NCBI GenBank assembly: GCA_017861315.1
Contig: JAGFXP010000011.1
Location: 1 to 51,565, forward strand
DNA: 51,565 nt
Origin: Bacillota bacterium
GTDB taxonomy: Bacteria > Bacillota > Clostridia > Clostridiales > Clostridiaceae
Reading direction: 5' to 3'
Part shown: in pieces, positions 20,239 to 27,937 of the stretch
Layout of the letters: every line of letters begins with the position of its first letter
How positions within the stretch are numbered: position 1 is the stretch's first letter
Notes under the pieces: generated by a model
What the model saw: the letters and a program-made list of their open reading frames with translations, nothing else
The model's database searches: none
What the model was told of the DNA's origin: nothing
Program-made: the position numbers and the translations under genes

Positions 20239-21645
20239 TCACTCGGCTAGTTTAATAAGCCTTCTCAATGCATAAATGAAGAAATTCTTATAATTGAATA
20301 AACTCGTTTCATACCAATGAGTGATTTGTCTGTGTGCATATGAAATCAATACCTTCAGAATGACAATGTCTGCATCATCGATCGCAGGTTTGTAGGATCT
20401 AGGATCATTAAAACGAATATCTTGCACATTATACTTTTCGAGATTATTATGCCATAATTCAACAAAACCGAGATCCATCATTGTGTCCTGCATCCCAACC
20501 TCAATTTCTACATATTCACGCTGAGAGTAGGTTGGGCTTTCAAAAATATGCAGATACCTTTTCATAGGATTTACATAATTTTCATCTCTTAAATCGGGGC
20601 CAATAAAAAACTTGTTAATTAGTGATCTTAACTGAAATTCTATATTAGAAAAATCTGTATTCAAATCTAGGGTCTTCACGCTAATTTGGTTTCCGCTCAT
20701 AATATAATCGTTATCAGGCGTTATTTCCTCATCCGTTTTTGCATAGAGCAATACACCACTGACATTCCCGGAATTTGAAGTGTCACGATTTTTTACATAG
20801 GTGAAGATTTGATACAGGTTATTCGAATGCAAAGTCTGACTGTTGTATTGACTGTTTGTTTGCATAGTATGCCCATAATATTTTGTGTCAATAATTAATG
20901 TTTTTAATCCATCCGTAAGGGTAATATCAGACTTCATAATTGGCAGGAACTTTCTGTCACAAGCAACCCCTACATCCCAGTCTATATATGATGCGGTTGC
21001 AGTTAGTTGAGGATACTCTTTTCTATAATATCCAAGAACAAACTTTTCATAAAGTCGATGTATCTGTTGATCATTTAAGAATTGAGCCATTTTATATTTA
21101 CCATCTTCCATTGAAAGAAGGAGTCCCTTAATAACAAGCCAGCAAATATTAATCAACATTTTATAAGTGGCATTATTCCTGTGGTAACTAACAGCATTCC
21201 AATTAAAAAGATACGGATCAATATTCCTAACATTATTAAAATAGAGGAGCAGTTTGCGTAGGATCTTTTTATTATTTTGTTTCACATCACCATGTCGAAT
21301 CAGGAGTGTCATTGCGGATTTTAGTATTTGATTGAGCGGTGAATCCTCTAAAAACAAATCATAATGACAAACCATCTGTCTTGTTATCATCGTCTGCTGT
21401 TTAACAGATTTGGTTATATCGATTTTGCCTCTAAGATTTCCAATGGATTCTGTCTGTTGGATATAATCACGATGCAGACCACGTTTAATCTGGCTGGAAA
21501 TACCTTTGATTAAAATAGCGGCAAATAGGTCATGAACATTTTTAAAAGCCTCTAATTCGATATCTTTATATCCCGATTCATTAAGGTTTTGATAAGCATA
21601 GGACAACATGTAGTACACATTCTTAATTCTAATGTTATTAGCCAT
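20239..21645 (-). CDS. mcrC: McrC, nuclease subunit of McrBC modified-DNA restriction
   Basis: The protein has 468 aa. The family N-terminus is recognisable (MANNIRIKNVYYMLSYAYQN), as is GNLRGKIDITKSV. A PD-(D/E)xK nuclease centre lies at about residues 239-255 (SDITLTDGLKTLIIDTKYYG). McrC supplies DNA cleavage when bound to the McrB GTPase ring at modified cytosines. I chose ATG 21645, whose ATGGCTAA overlaps the mcrB stop and implies translational coupling; a GTG 12 nt upstream is the alternative. The C-terminal about 120 residues continue past the usual core and are less clearly assigned. The gene is AT-rich like the toxin genes and unlike the chromosomal genes to its right. Confidence 0.9.
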   Translation of the reverse strand: MANNIRIKNVYYMLSYAYQNLNESGYKDIELEAFKNVHDLFAAILIKGISSQIKRGLHRDYIQQTESIGNLRGKIDITKSVKQQTMITRQMVCHYDLFLEDSPLNQILKSAMTLLIRHGDVKQNNKKILRKLLLYFNNVRNIDPYLFNWNAVSYHRNNATYKMLINICWLVIKGLLLSMEDGKYKMAQFLNDQQIHRLYEKFVLGYYRKEYPQLTATASYIDWDVGVACDRKFLPIMKSDITLTDGLKTLIIDTKYYGHTMQTNSQYNSQTLHSNNLYQIFTYVKNRDTSNSGNVSGVLLYAKTDEEITPDNDYIMSGNQISVKTLDLNTDFSNIEFQLRSLINKFFIGPDLRDENYVNPMKRYLHIFESPTYSQREYVEIEVGMQDTMMDLGFVELWHNNLEKYNVQDIRFNDPRSYKPAIDDADIVILKVLISYAHRQITHWYETSLFNYKNFFIYALRRLIKLAE

Positions 21646-23932
21646 GAACAGCACCACGCAATTTTAGTGCCCAATGTTCTACTTTGGAAGACTCGTCAAA
21701 CCAATATTCTCTTATAAGTGGAAGTAGTTCATATTCAACTAAATCGGATAGCCACGCATCGTCAACAATGTCATCAGTGCAAAAATAACTGTGACCCACT
21801 CTGAAACCTCTACCTAAAGATGCATCTTCTGAAATAGCCTTGTTCATTGAGATCACGGTTTCAATAACGTTGTCAAATTTTCTATTGGCAATGGAGGATT
21901 GATATGTTTTAAATCCTTCAGTGTCAAACGCTGGTTCAAATTCAAAGAATGCAAAACGGCGGCGCAATGCATAGTCAATCATGGCTAAGCTCCGGTCTGC
22001 CGTATTCATCATGCCAATAATATGTACGTTTTCTGGCACGGAGAACTGTTCGTCCGAGTATAGCAACCGAACCTCTTTGCCACGTTTGTCATTTTCAATC
22101 AACATTAGTAACTCCCCAAATATTTTACTGAGATTGCCACGGTTGATTTCATCAATAATAAAGAAGTACTCTCTATCGTCGGGTTCAGCTTCTTTGCAGA
22201 AGCTGTAGAATGGTCCTTTTGTTAAAGAAAATCCGCTATCACTCGGGCGGTATCCCATAATAAAATCTTCATAACTATAGCTTTGATGGAACTGAACTAC
22301 CATAACACGACTGGTATCCTTTTCCTCCATAATTGAATGTGCAAGACGTTCAGCGGCATAAGTCTTACCGACCCCAGGTGCACCTTGCAGGATTATATTT
22401 TTCTTTTTGAGCAGGAGATTCTTCAGTGTCACATATCTTTCTTCGCTCATGTAAACATCAGACAAAAAATCGTCTGGCGTATAGCTTTCGTACTGAGCTT
22501 GTTCATCGTCCAAACCAAGACCTATGCTCGTGACAAAAATATCTTCCAAGCGTTTGCAGTAGTCTGTATACGGAGTAATATTTGTGAGTGTTTTCATAAC
22601 GGATTGACCTGGATGATCCCATTCCCCTTTATGTGTCCAATCCATCATATGGACGTTGCGATATACGTCTCTTGAAGAATCAAAAATATATTCTGACTTT
22701 ACGACACCTCGACCAACAATTTTGCTCAATCCGCGTTTAACAAATACAACATCACCTGGGTTTACTTCATTTGCAAACTGCCAAGTGGCATGACCATCAT
22801 TCTTGTACGAGTATTCCACGCCATAAACTTTTTTCATTTCATCTTTCATGGATTCTTTTGTAGGAAACCTTGATAAGTCTCCGATCTCATCCCAACCAAT
22901 TCCCATAATGCTTTTATTGTAAAATTCCTCCCACATACTGGAACCTTCTCCCGGGGCATAAATCCAGTACCGCTTTTTAGATATTGCAGGAATTACAGTA
23001 TCATCACCGGTTGGTGGAACTCTCTCATAGTTGCCGTTAATAATGCTTTCGATGACGGCATCTTGCTCCTTTGTAACCTTAAAGTTTGTAGCACCTGGAT
23101 ATTTCAATATTTCTAATCTCTTTGTACGCTCGTCAGCAAGTAATATTTTTCGGAGAACGATATTCGAGGTCATTTTTCTTTCGATTTTTATATTGACCGC
23201 CAAGTAGGGCGCCGTATTTAGTGATCCCCCACGCAAAAATGGATCATCTGTTTCAGGTTCTCTTGTTTCAGGATCAAGAATAATCGTACCAGCGGCTATA
23301 ATGCCTCCTTCAGAACCAGAAATCCATATATAAGCCTTGTCTCCACCTTTGATCTGTTTTGTGTACTGGTTTACCGCCCAAGTAATGTTATCTAGGACAT
23401 TTACCGCGCCGATAACATCATAATATTTAGGGTTACCTTGGAATATCCAACATGACGGTTCGGAAATTTCTTTTAGAAATCTAGAGTATAAAATCATTGC
23501 GCTTGAGTATGACCTATTACTGGTCGCAACATCAACATCGTTGAAGTTGGGGGCACTTTTTATGATATTATGAGCCTCCTCGAAAGTTTCGTAGGAAGTG
23601 TAGTAGAACAAATCCGTTTGATTAATATCTACTAGGTTTAGCTTGCTAGTAGCACTTTTCAACGCATTGGTATATATTGTAATTGTACTGTTGCTGTAGG
23701 GTTCACCATTGGACTTTTTCTGAATTTTCATCCAATTTTTAAAATCAGTCTTTAAATATGCATTGCTAATTGCCTTATTACCCCAATCCTTTGCCAGCGT
23801 AGGATATTTTACATCTAAAAAGTTCCTTAAGTGTTTCATAGATACTAAATAGCTATCAGCACGCTCGCTTGCATGATCTGATTCTTTTTCGATTGAAAGA
23901 AAATCATTGATTCTGTCACGAGCCTCCAGCAT
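21638..23932 (-). CDS. mcrB: McrB-type AAA+ GTPase with EVE/PUA-like reader domain
   Basis: The protein has 764 aa. The AAA+ motor is clear: Walker A GAPGVGKT at 517-524, Walker B FFIIDEINRGN, and the McrB signature MNTADRSLAMIDYALRRRF, which in this family confers GTP preference. Upstream, about residues 315-460, is an EVE/PUA-like module (YWIYAPGEGSSMWEEFY, MGIGWDEIGDL, NPGDVVFVKRG) of the type that reads modified bases. The first about 150 residues form an alpha-helical region I cannot assign beyond McrB-associated N-termini. It overlaps mcrC and is transcribed with it. No Shine-Dalgarno is visible before ATG 23932, and the gene abuts the island's right edge, so some N-terminal sequence or the native promoter may have been lost. 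Confidence 0.9.
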   Translation of the reverse strand: MLEARDRINDFLSIEKESDHASERADSYLVSMKHLRNFLDVKYPTLAKDWGNKAISNAYLKTDFKNWMKIQKKSNGEPYSNSTITIYTNALKSATSKLNLVDINQTDLFYYTSYETFEEAHNIIKSAPNFNDVDVATSNRSYSSAMILYSRFLKEISEPSCWIFQGNPKYYDVIGAVNVLDNITWAVNQYTKQIKGGDKAYIWISGSEGGIIAAGTIILDPETREPETDDPFLRGGSLNTAPYLAVNIKIERKMTSNIVLRKILLADERTKRLEILKYPGATNFKVTKEQDAVIESIINGNYERVPPTGDDTVIPAISKKRYWIYAPGEGSSMWEEFYNKSIMGIGWDEIGDLSRFPTKESMKDEMKKVYGVEYSYKNDGHATWQFANEVNPGDVVFVKRGLSKIVGRGVVKSEYIFDSSRDVYRNVHMMDWTHKGEWDHPGQSVMKTLTNITPYTDYCKRLEDIFVTSIGLGLDDEQAQYESYTPDDFLSDVYMSEERYVTLKNLLLKKKNIILQGAPGVGKTYAAERLAHSIMEEKDTSRVMVVQFHQSYSYEDFIMGYRPSDSGFSLTKGPFYSFCKEAEPDDREYFFIIDEINRGNLSKIFGELLMLIENDKRGKEVRLLYSDEQFSVPENVHIIGMMNTADRSLAMIDYALRRRFAFFEFEPAFDTEGFKTYQSSIANRKFDNVIETVISMNKAISEDASLGRGFRVGHSYFCTDDIVDDAWLSDLVEYELLPLIREYWFDESSKVEHWALKLRGAVHG

Positions 23933-23972
23933 TGAAGCATCGCTAGTGAAGCATGACCAGAAGTCTAATCCT

Positions 23973-24107
23973 ATGTTATTGTTAAAAGCAAAATACTATG
24001 TGGATCTGTCCGAAAAGCTGTGGTCTGTAAAAAACGGCCTCATAGAGAAGCACAAAAGCAAGAACTCGAATCAACCGCCGGAGAGGCCTCAGACACATAC
24101 ATCGTGA
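23973..24107 (+). pseudogene. Possible 3' remnant of a core gene at the island edge
   Basis: An open frame ends at TGA 24105-24107 with sequence such as KYYVDLSEKLWSVKNGLIEK and a Pro-rich tail. It has no ribosome binding site. Base composition changes from island-like to core-like inside it, near 23,990. It could be the tail of a chromosomal gene cut by the island. I do not recognise the family. Confidence 0.3.
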
Positions 24108-24149
24108 AATGGATGCTGCAGGAGCCTGTGGATATGTTGATAATTTTCG

Positions 24150-24180
24150 CATAAAAAAGGGCGTGAACGGATCACGCCCT
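24150..24180 (-). terminator. Terminator for the Cro-type regulator
   Basis: GGGCGTGA and TCACGCCC form an 8-bp stem around ACGGA. On the minus strand the stem is followed by six Ts. It ends the gene at 24200-24409. Confidence 0.8.
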
Positions 24181-24199
24181 CAGGTTATGAATAGTACGG

Positions 24200-24409
24200 T
24201 TATTTTTCATCATCGACATGCCGAAGGATCTCGTAAACGTTGCAGTCCAGATACCTGCATATTTTCTCCTGCACCTCGGACGGCAGATACTCCCCTTTGG
24301 CGATCTCGATCATGGTGGATTCGGATATGACGCCGTCCTCTATTAGCTGCTTAGGCAAAATTTTTTTCGATACCAACAGATTGAATAATGGCTGATAGCT
24401 TACTTTCAT
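24200..24409 (-). CDS. Small Cro/C1-type helix-turn-helix regulator
   Basis: The protein has 69 aa, essentially one HTH domain, like YozG-type stand-alone XRE regulators. Recognisable parts are YQPLFNLLVSKKI, then LIEDGVISESTMIEIAKGEY (turn and recognition helix) and VQEKICRYLDCNVYEILRHV. A GGGGGG stretch about 8 nt before ATG 24409 serves as ribosome binding site. A perfect 14-bp palindrome lies just upstream and suggests autoregulation. Targets are unknown. It is the first clearly core-like gene right of the toxin/McrBC island. Confidence 0.85.
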   Translation of the reverse strand: MKVSYQPLFNLLVSKKILPKQLIEDGVISESTMIEIAKGEYLPSEVQEKICRYLDCNVYEILRHVDDEK

Positions 24410-24427
24410 TGGTTAGCCCCCCTGATT

Positions 24428-24458
24428 ATTATATGGATTGATGCGTTATAATTATAAC
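24428..24458 (-). promoter_or_regulatory. Promoter -10 with operator-like palindrome upstream of the HTH gene
   Basis: On the minus strand a TATAAT (24428-24433) precedes the HTH gene. GTTATAATTATAAC (24445-24458), a perfect 14-bp palindrome, covers where the -35 would be; no good -35 hexamer is visible. The layout suits repression or autoregulation by the small HTH protein. This is inferred from position. Confidence 0.45.
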
Positions 24459-24481
24459 ATGTCCCGCACGCCTTCTGCATT

Positions 24482-24513
24482 AAAAAAGGCCTCCCGATAA
24501 GCATCAAAAGGCC
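24482..24513 (-). terminator. Weak terminator after the zinc-ribbon gene
   Basis: GGCCT (24488-24492) and AGGCC (24509-24513), with an inner GAT/ATC pairing, form a hairpin. On the minus strand six Ts follow. The stem is short, so confidence is limited. Confidence 0.5.
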
Positions 24514-24567
24514 GATAATCTCATCAATAAAATAAATTACAGCAAAAACAAGCCTCAAGCAGGATCG

Positions 24568-24795
24568 CTACAAGCCCTTCAGGTAGACTATATAGTATGC
24601 GAGCAGAGGAACCACCATCATAAGGAATGTTGCAAACCAGTCCTTTGCTGTAGCAGCATCCTTCTCCTCCTCCGGATTCGTTTCAGCACCTGCGATCGGG
24701 CTCGGCCTCTCAACCTTGCAACCGCAGTTCCAGCATACTGAACTGTTTTCTTTCAAAAGCGCTCCGCATTCGGGACACAAAACCATCTCTACCAT
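24568..24795 (-). CDS. Zinc-ribbon, single-pass membrane protein
   Basis: The protein has 75 aa. An N-terminal zinc ribbon is formed by CPECG (from about residue 7) and CWNCGCK. An acidic linker follows, then one hydrophobic segment near the C-terminus (WFATFLMMVVPLLAYYIVYL). The start ATG has AAGGAG about 6 nt upstream. Proteins of this build are common in Firmicutes and mostly unassigned. Nothing nearby fixes its role. Confidence 0.75.
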   Translation of the reverse strand: MVEMVLCPECGALLKENSSVCWNCGCKVERPSPIAGAETNPEEEKDAATAKDWFATFLMMVVPLLAYYIVYLKGL

Positions 24796-24974
24796 AACAG
24801 CTCCTTCCGTATCAAGAGTATCTCTGTATAGTTATACTATTCTATGCAAGGGGGCAATATCCTCTATACACCGTACATATTTCCGAAATTTTTTCGTGGC
24901 CGGAATATACCGGGAAATGGACAGTATTTCCAGCAGAAAAAATGCCGCAAACATTAGCCTCAATCCTCATATAG

Positions 24975-24983
24975 TGCTATAAT
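24975..24983 (+). promoter_or_regulatory. Extended -10 promoter for the Nif11-like gene
   Basis: TGCTATAAT is a perfect -10 with the TGn extension, 32 nt before the start codon. The -35 region is poor (TTAGCC about 18 nt upstream), as expected for extended -10 promoters. Confidence 0.6.
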
Positions 24984-25014
24984 ATTATTAGTTTTAAAGT
25001 GAGGTGTTGTAGTC

Positions 25015-25293
25015 ATGATGAACAGAATACTGAGAGAACTCGATATGCTCTATTCCGATACCAGGAGGGACCCTTCATTGAAGGAAAAGCTGCTCGCAAC
25101 CCGCGCAGCCGAGGATCCTACGGAGAGCTTCTGCAGGATAGCCCGCGATGCCGGACACAACATAAGCGTAGGCGACCTTTTCGCGGTCGGCGAGGAATAC
25201 AGCGACAACCAGTGCAAGAGCCAGAACGGCGGAAACCATTACCCGTACAAAGGCTTCAGTGACACATACGAGACATTTCTAGCTTCCCTTTAA
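25015..25293 (+). CDS. Orphan Nif11-like leader-type peptide
   Basis: The protein has 92 aa and starts at ATG 25015 after GAGGTG. Residues about 8-58 fit the Nif11 leader fold: an N-terminal helix, then DPSLKEKLLA, FCRIARDAGHNISVGDLF. In Nif11/NHLP families this helix guides modifying enzymes to a core peptide. The remaining about 30 residues (SDNQCKSQNGGNHYPYKGF and on) hold one Cys and a GG. No lanthionine synthetase, cyclodehydratase, RiPP radical-SAM enzyme or C39 peptidase transporter is in the window. It is monocistronic, with its own promoter and terminator. It may be an orphan precursor or a Nif11-domain protein with another role. Confidence 0.6.
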   Translation: MMNRILRELDMLYSDTRRDPSLKEKLLATRAAEDPTESFCRIARDAGHNISVGDLFAVGEEYSDNQCKSQNGGNHYPYKGFSDTYETFLASL

Positions 25294-25303
25294 TAAGGAT
25301 GAA

Positions 25304-25331
25304 GGAACCCGAGACAAAGGGTTCCTTTTTT
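25304..25331 (+). terminator. Rho-independent terminator
   Basis: GGAACCC (25304-25310) pairs with GGGTTCC (25319-25325) around GAGACAAA, followed by TTTTTT. It ends the Nif11-like transcript. Confidence 0.92.
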
Positions 25332-25431
25332 GTTCCAAAAATAACTTCACTTTCACACATTCCTTTTATAATTCTGCAACAGTTGGGGAGTACCATGTAC
25401 CTATAGGAAACAAGCAAAGGAGGCAAAAGGA

Positions 25432-26511
25432 ATGAAGCCTGTAGTTATTATCCCGGCGCTCAACCCGGATGAAAAACTGATCGCGCTGGTTGGGAAGCTC
25501 AGGGGAGAAGACCTCGATGTGGTTGTGGTCAACGACGGAAGCAGGGAGGAATGCTGGGGCATCTTCAATGCGCTTGAATGGAGGCACCAGTGCGACGTGC
25601 TGGTCCACCCGGAGAACAGGGGCAAGGGAGCAGCCCTTAAGACAGGCATCAGGTACGCCTGGGCAAGCTACCCCGACTCCTGCGGCTTTGTCACTGCGGA
25701 TGCCGACGGGCAGCACTCGGCCGAGGACATAGCGAAGGTCGCCGCCGCACTGGAGGCAAACCCGGGCTGCCTTGTCATGGGCGCAAGGGACTTCGGCGGC
25801 GGGGAAGTGCCCTTCAAGAGCAGGTGGGGAAACCGCATAACGGCAGCAGTGTTCAGGCTCAGCACGGGCCTGAGATGCCCGGACACCCAGACGGGGCTGA
25901 GGGGCATACCCAGGGGCCATGCGGAGGCCTGCCTGGCCATACCGGGCGACAGGTTCGAATACGAGATGAACATGCTAATGCAGTTCGCAAAGGATGATAT
26001 ACCGATGGTGCAGGTGCCCATAGAGACCATATACCTGGAGGACAACAAGTCCACCCACTTCAATTCGGTCAGGGACTCCGCGCGCATATACCTCAACATA
26101 CTCAGATACAGCCTGGCGTCCGTGTCCTCGGCGGTCATAGACCTGACCCTGTTCACCATGCTCACCGCCCTGTTCGGCGTCACCTCTTCCGGCATACTGG
26201 CATCCACGGTCCTGGCAAGGACAACATCCGGCGCTGTGAACTTCGCACTCAACAGGAACTGGGTCTTCAGGAGCGGCAGCAGCCGCCGCGCGGAGCTGGC
26301 GAAATACTTCACCCTGTTCGCCGGGCAGATGCTGACGAGCTGGGTGCTTGTGGCGGGCCTCAGCAGCCTTCTCCCGCACCCGGCCATAGTGAAGGCAATC
26401 ACCGACACAGGGCTGTTCTTCCTCAGCTACCAGATCCAGAAGAGGTACATCTTCCACAACGAAAGAAAGGACACAGCAAGCGATGAAAAGATTTTTGTCA
26501 AAACCGTATAG
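25432..26511 (+). CDS. Family 2 glycosyltransferase fused to a GtrA-like membrane domain
   Basis: The protein has 359 aa and starts at ATG 25432 after AGGAGG. The N-terminal about 220 residues are a GT2 (dolichol-phosphate-mannose-synthase-like) catalytic domain: VVVNDGS, HPENRGKGAALKTGIRYA, the metal-binding TADADGQH, and DTQTGLRGIP. The C-terminal about 120 residues are a GtrA domain with four hydrophobic segments (SAVIDLTLFTMLTALFGV, NFALNRNWVF). Such fusions transfer sugar to polyprenyl phosphate and help flip it for polymer glycosylation. It overlaps the phosphodiester glycosidase gene by 29 nt and heads an envelope cluster. Confidence 0.88.
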   Translation: MKPVVIIPALNPDEKLIALVGKLRGEDLDVVVVNDGSREECWGIFNALEWRHQCDVLVHPENRGKGAALKTGIRYAWASYPDSCGFVTADADGQHSAEDIAKVAAALEANPGCLVMGARDFGGGEVPFKSRWGNRITAAVFRLSTGLRCPDTQTGLRGIPRGHAEACLAIPGDRFEYEMNMLMQFAKDDIPMVQVPIETIYLEDNKSTHFNSVRDSARIYLNILRYSLASVSSAVIDLTLFTMLTALFGVTSSGILASTVLARTTSGAVNFALNRNWVFRSGSSRRAELAKYFTLFAGQMLTSWVLVAGLSSLLPHPAIVKAITDTGLFFLSYQIQKRYIFHNERKDTASDEKIFVKTV

Positions 26512-27400
26512 ATGGGCCGGACTGTTCTCGGTCCTGCTGACAGCCGCATTCACCTTCGTGCTTATGGACACCTTCGTCATAGAGAAATCCTACAGCGGCG
26601 CCTCCGCAAGCCAGGCAAACCCGACGGCCGCAGCCGTAAGCGCCTCCAGCTCATCCTCTACGGAGCAGGGCAGCAGCGCAGCGGTCACCGACAGCTCCTA
26701 CGACGACGGCAACATAAAGATAACCATTGAGACGGAGCGGTACTGCGGCTCCACCGTATACATCGCAGACATCCAGGTGGCCGACCCGTCCTGCCTCAAG
26801 ACCGCCTTCGCCAACGGCACCTACGGCAGGAACATAAAGCAGACCACCTCGGACATGGCCGAGGCGAATGACGCCATCTTCGCCATAAACGGCGACTACT
26901 ACGGCTTCAGGAACTACGGCTACGTGCTCAGGAACGGCGTGGCCTACCGCGACACCGCGGGGAGCGGCGACGCGCTTGTCATAGACGAAAACGGAGACTT
27001 CTCCATAATCAGCGAAAGCGGAACGAGCCTTGCCGCCCTTGACAGCGCCTGGCAGGTGCTCTCCTTCGGGCCTGCGCTCATCGAGGACGGGGAGATAGTT
27101 GTCGACAGCTCCAGCGAGGTCTCTCAGTCCATGACCAGCAACCCGAGGACGGCCATCGGCCAGGTATCAGAGCTCCACTACATAGTCGTAGTGTCCGACG
27201 GGCGCACCAGCGAAAGCGAAGGTCTCTCCCTCCTGGAGCTGGCGCAGGTGTTCGAGGACAGGGGCTGCACAGTAGCCTACAACCTGGACGGAGGCGGATC
27301 CTCCACGATGTACTTCAACGGGCAGATAATAAACAACCCTACGGACGGAAGCGGCACAGGGGAAAGGAAGGTGAGCGACATTGTCTACTTCGGATACTAG
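26483..27400 (+). CDS. Membrane-anchored phosphodiester glycosidase (NAGPA domain)
   Basis: The protein has 305 aa. An N-terminal anchor lies at about residues 13-33 (GLFSVLLTAAFTFVLMDTF), then a Ser/Ala-rich linker, then the NAGPA-type phosphodiester glycosidase domain: FAINGDYYGFRNYGYVLRNG, NPRTAIG, and NLDGGGSSTMYFNG. Relatives remove or expose sugars linked by phosphodiesters, as in mannose-6-phosphate uncovering and exopolysaccharide loci. It overlaps the upstream glycosyltransferase and is probably co-translated, so it is likely to act on the surface polymer made by this cluster. Confidence 0.88.
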   Translation: MKRFLSKPYRWAGLFSVLLTAAFTFVLMDTFVIEKSYSGASASQANPTAAAVSASSSSSTEQGSSAAVTDSSYDDGNIKITIETERYCGSTVYIADIQVADPSCLKTAFANGTYGRNIKQTTSDMAEANDAIFAINGDYYGFRNYGYVLRNGVAYRDTAGSGDALVIDENGDFSIISESGTSLAALDSAWQVLSFGPALIEDGEIVVDSSSEVSQSMTSNPRTAIGQVSELHYIVVVSDGRTSESEGLSLLELAQVFEDRGCTVAYNLDGGGSSTMYFNGQIINNPTDGSGTGERKVSDIVYFGY

Positions 27401-27821
27401 CATAAGGGCGCCCGGAAAGCACATCAGGAAAACCACGGCCGCCTACCTGGCCATGACGCTTCTTGCCGCGGCCGTGAACTTCGTCTACGGAATCTTCGGG
27501 CACGGGGTGAGCTCCGGCTGGATGGCCTGGATGTTCCTGTACCCGCTCCTGGGAGGCCTGCTTTTCTACAACCTGATAAGCCTCTCAATCCCGGGGGTGA
27601 TCAGGGCTCCCCGCTACCGGGTGTTCTTCAACATCCACAACTCAGGCATAGCAGCGCTGACGGCTGGAAGCTTCCTCAAGGGGATTCTCGACATAGCCGG
27701 CACCGACTCGGCCTACACCGCATGCTTCGATGCCGCCGGCTGGCTTCTAATCGGGGCCGGAATCGCGGTGCTGATCTTGACCGCCATCCGCTGCAGGAAT
27801 CGTCTCGGACCCATAGTTTAG
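27381..27821 (+). CDS. Small polytopic membrane protein, unknown function
   Basis: The protein has 146 aa from a TTG at 27381, which has GAAGGTGAG just upstream and overlaps the preceding gene by 20 nt. Four hydrophobic segments are visible (AYLAMTLLAAAVNFVYGIF, MAWMFLYPLLGGLLFYNLI, AALTAGSFLKGILDI, WLLIGAGIAVLILTAI). I do not recognise the family. Its position makes a role with the glycosyltransferase/glycosidase pair likely. The start codon is the least certain point. Confidence 0.65.
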   Translation: MSTSDTSIRAPGKHIRKTTAAYLAMTLLAAAVNFVYGIFGHGVSSGWMAWMFLYPLLGGLLFYNLISLSIPGVIRAPRYRVFFNIHNSGIAALTAGSFLKGILDIAGTDSAYTACFDAAGWLLIGAGIAVLILTAIRCRNRLGPIV

Positions 27822-27831
27822 CAGAACCACA

Positions 27832-27871
27832 CAGGAGCAGGGCTTCGACTCCCCGCTCCTGTTATTTTTTT
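27832..27871 (+). terminator. Rho-independent terminator
   Basis: CAGGAGC (27832-27838) pairs with GCTCCTG (27855-27861). Further pairing occurs inside, and a T-rich tail follows. It separates the glycosyltransferase operon from the CotH gene. Confidence 0.85.
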
Positions 27872-27895
27872 GTGTCATTTTTCGAATATTTCGAA

Positions 27896-27901
27896 TATAA
27901 T
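27896..27901 (+). promoter_or_regulatory. -10 element upstream of the CotH gene
   Basis: A perfect TATAAT stands 36 nt before the start codon. It follows two copies of TTCGAATA (TTCGAATATTTCGAATA), which could bind a regulator. No good -35 at 17 nt is seen. Confidence 0.45.
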
Positions 27902-27937
27902 AGTGGTAAGCAGTCTATAAGATTCGGGGTGAGGAAC

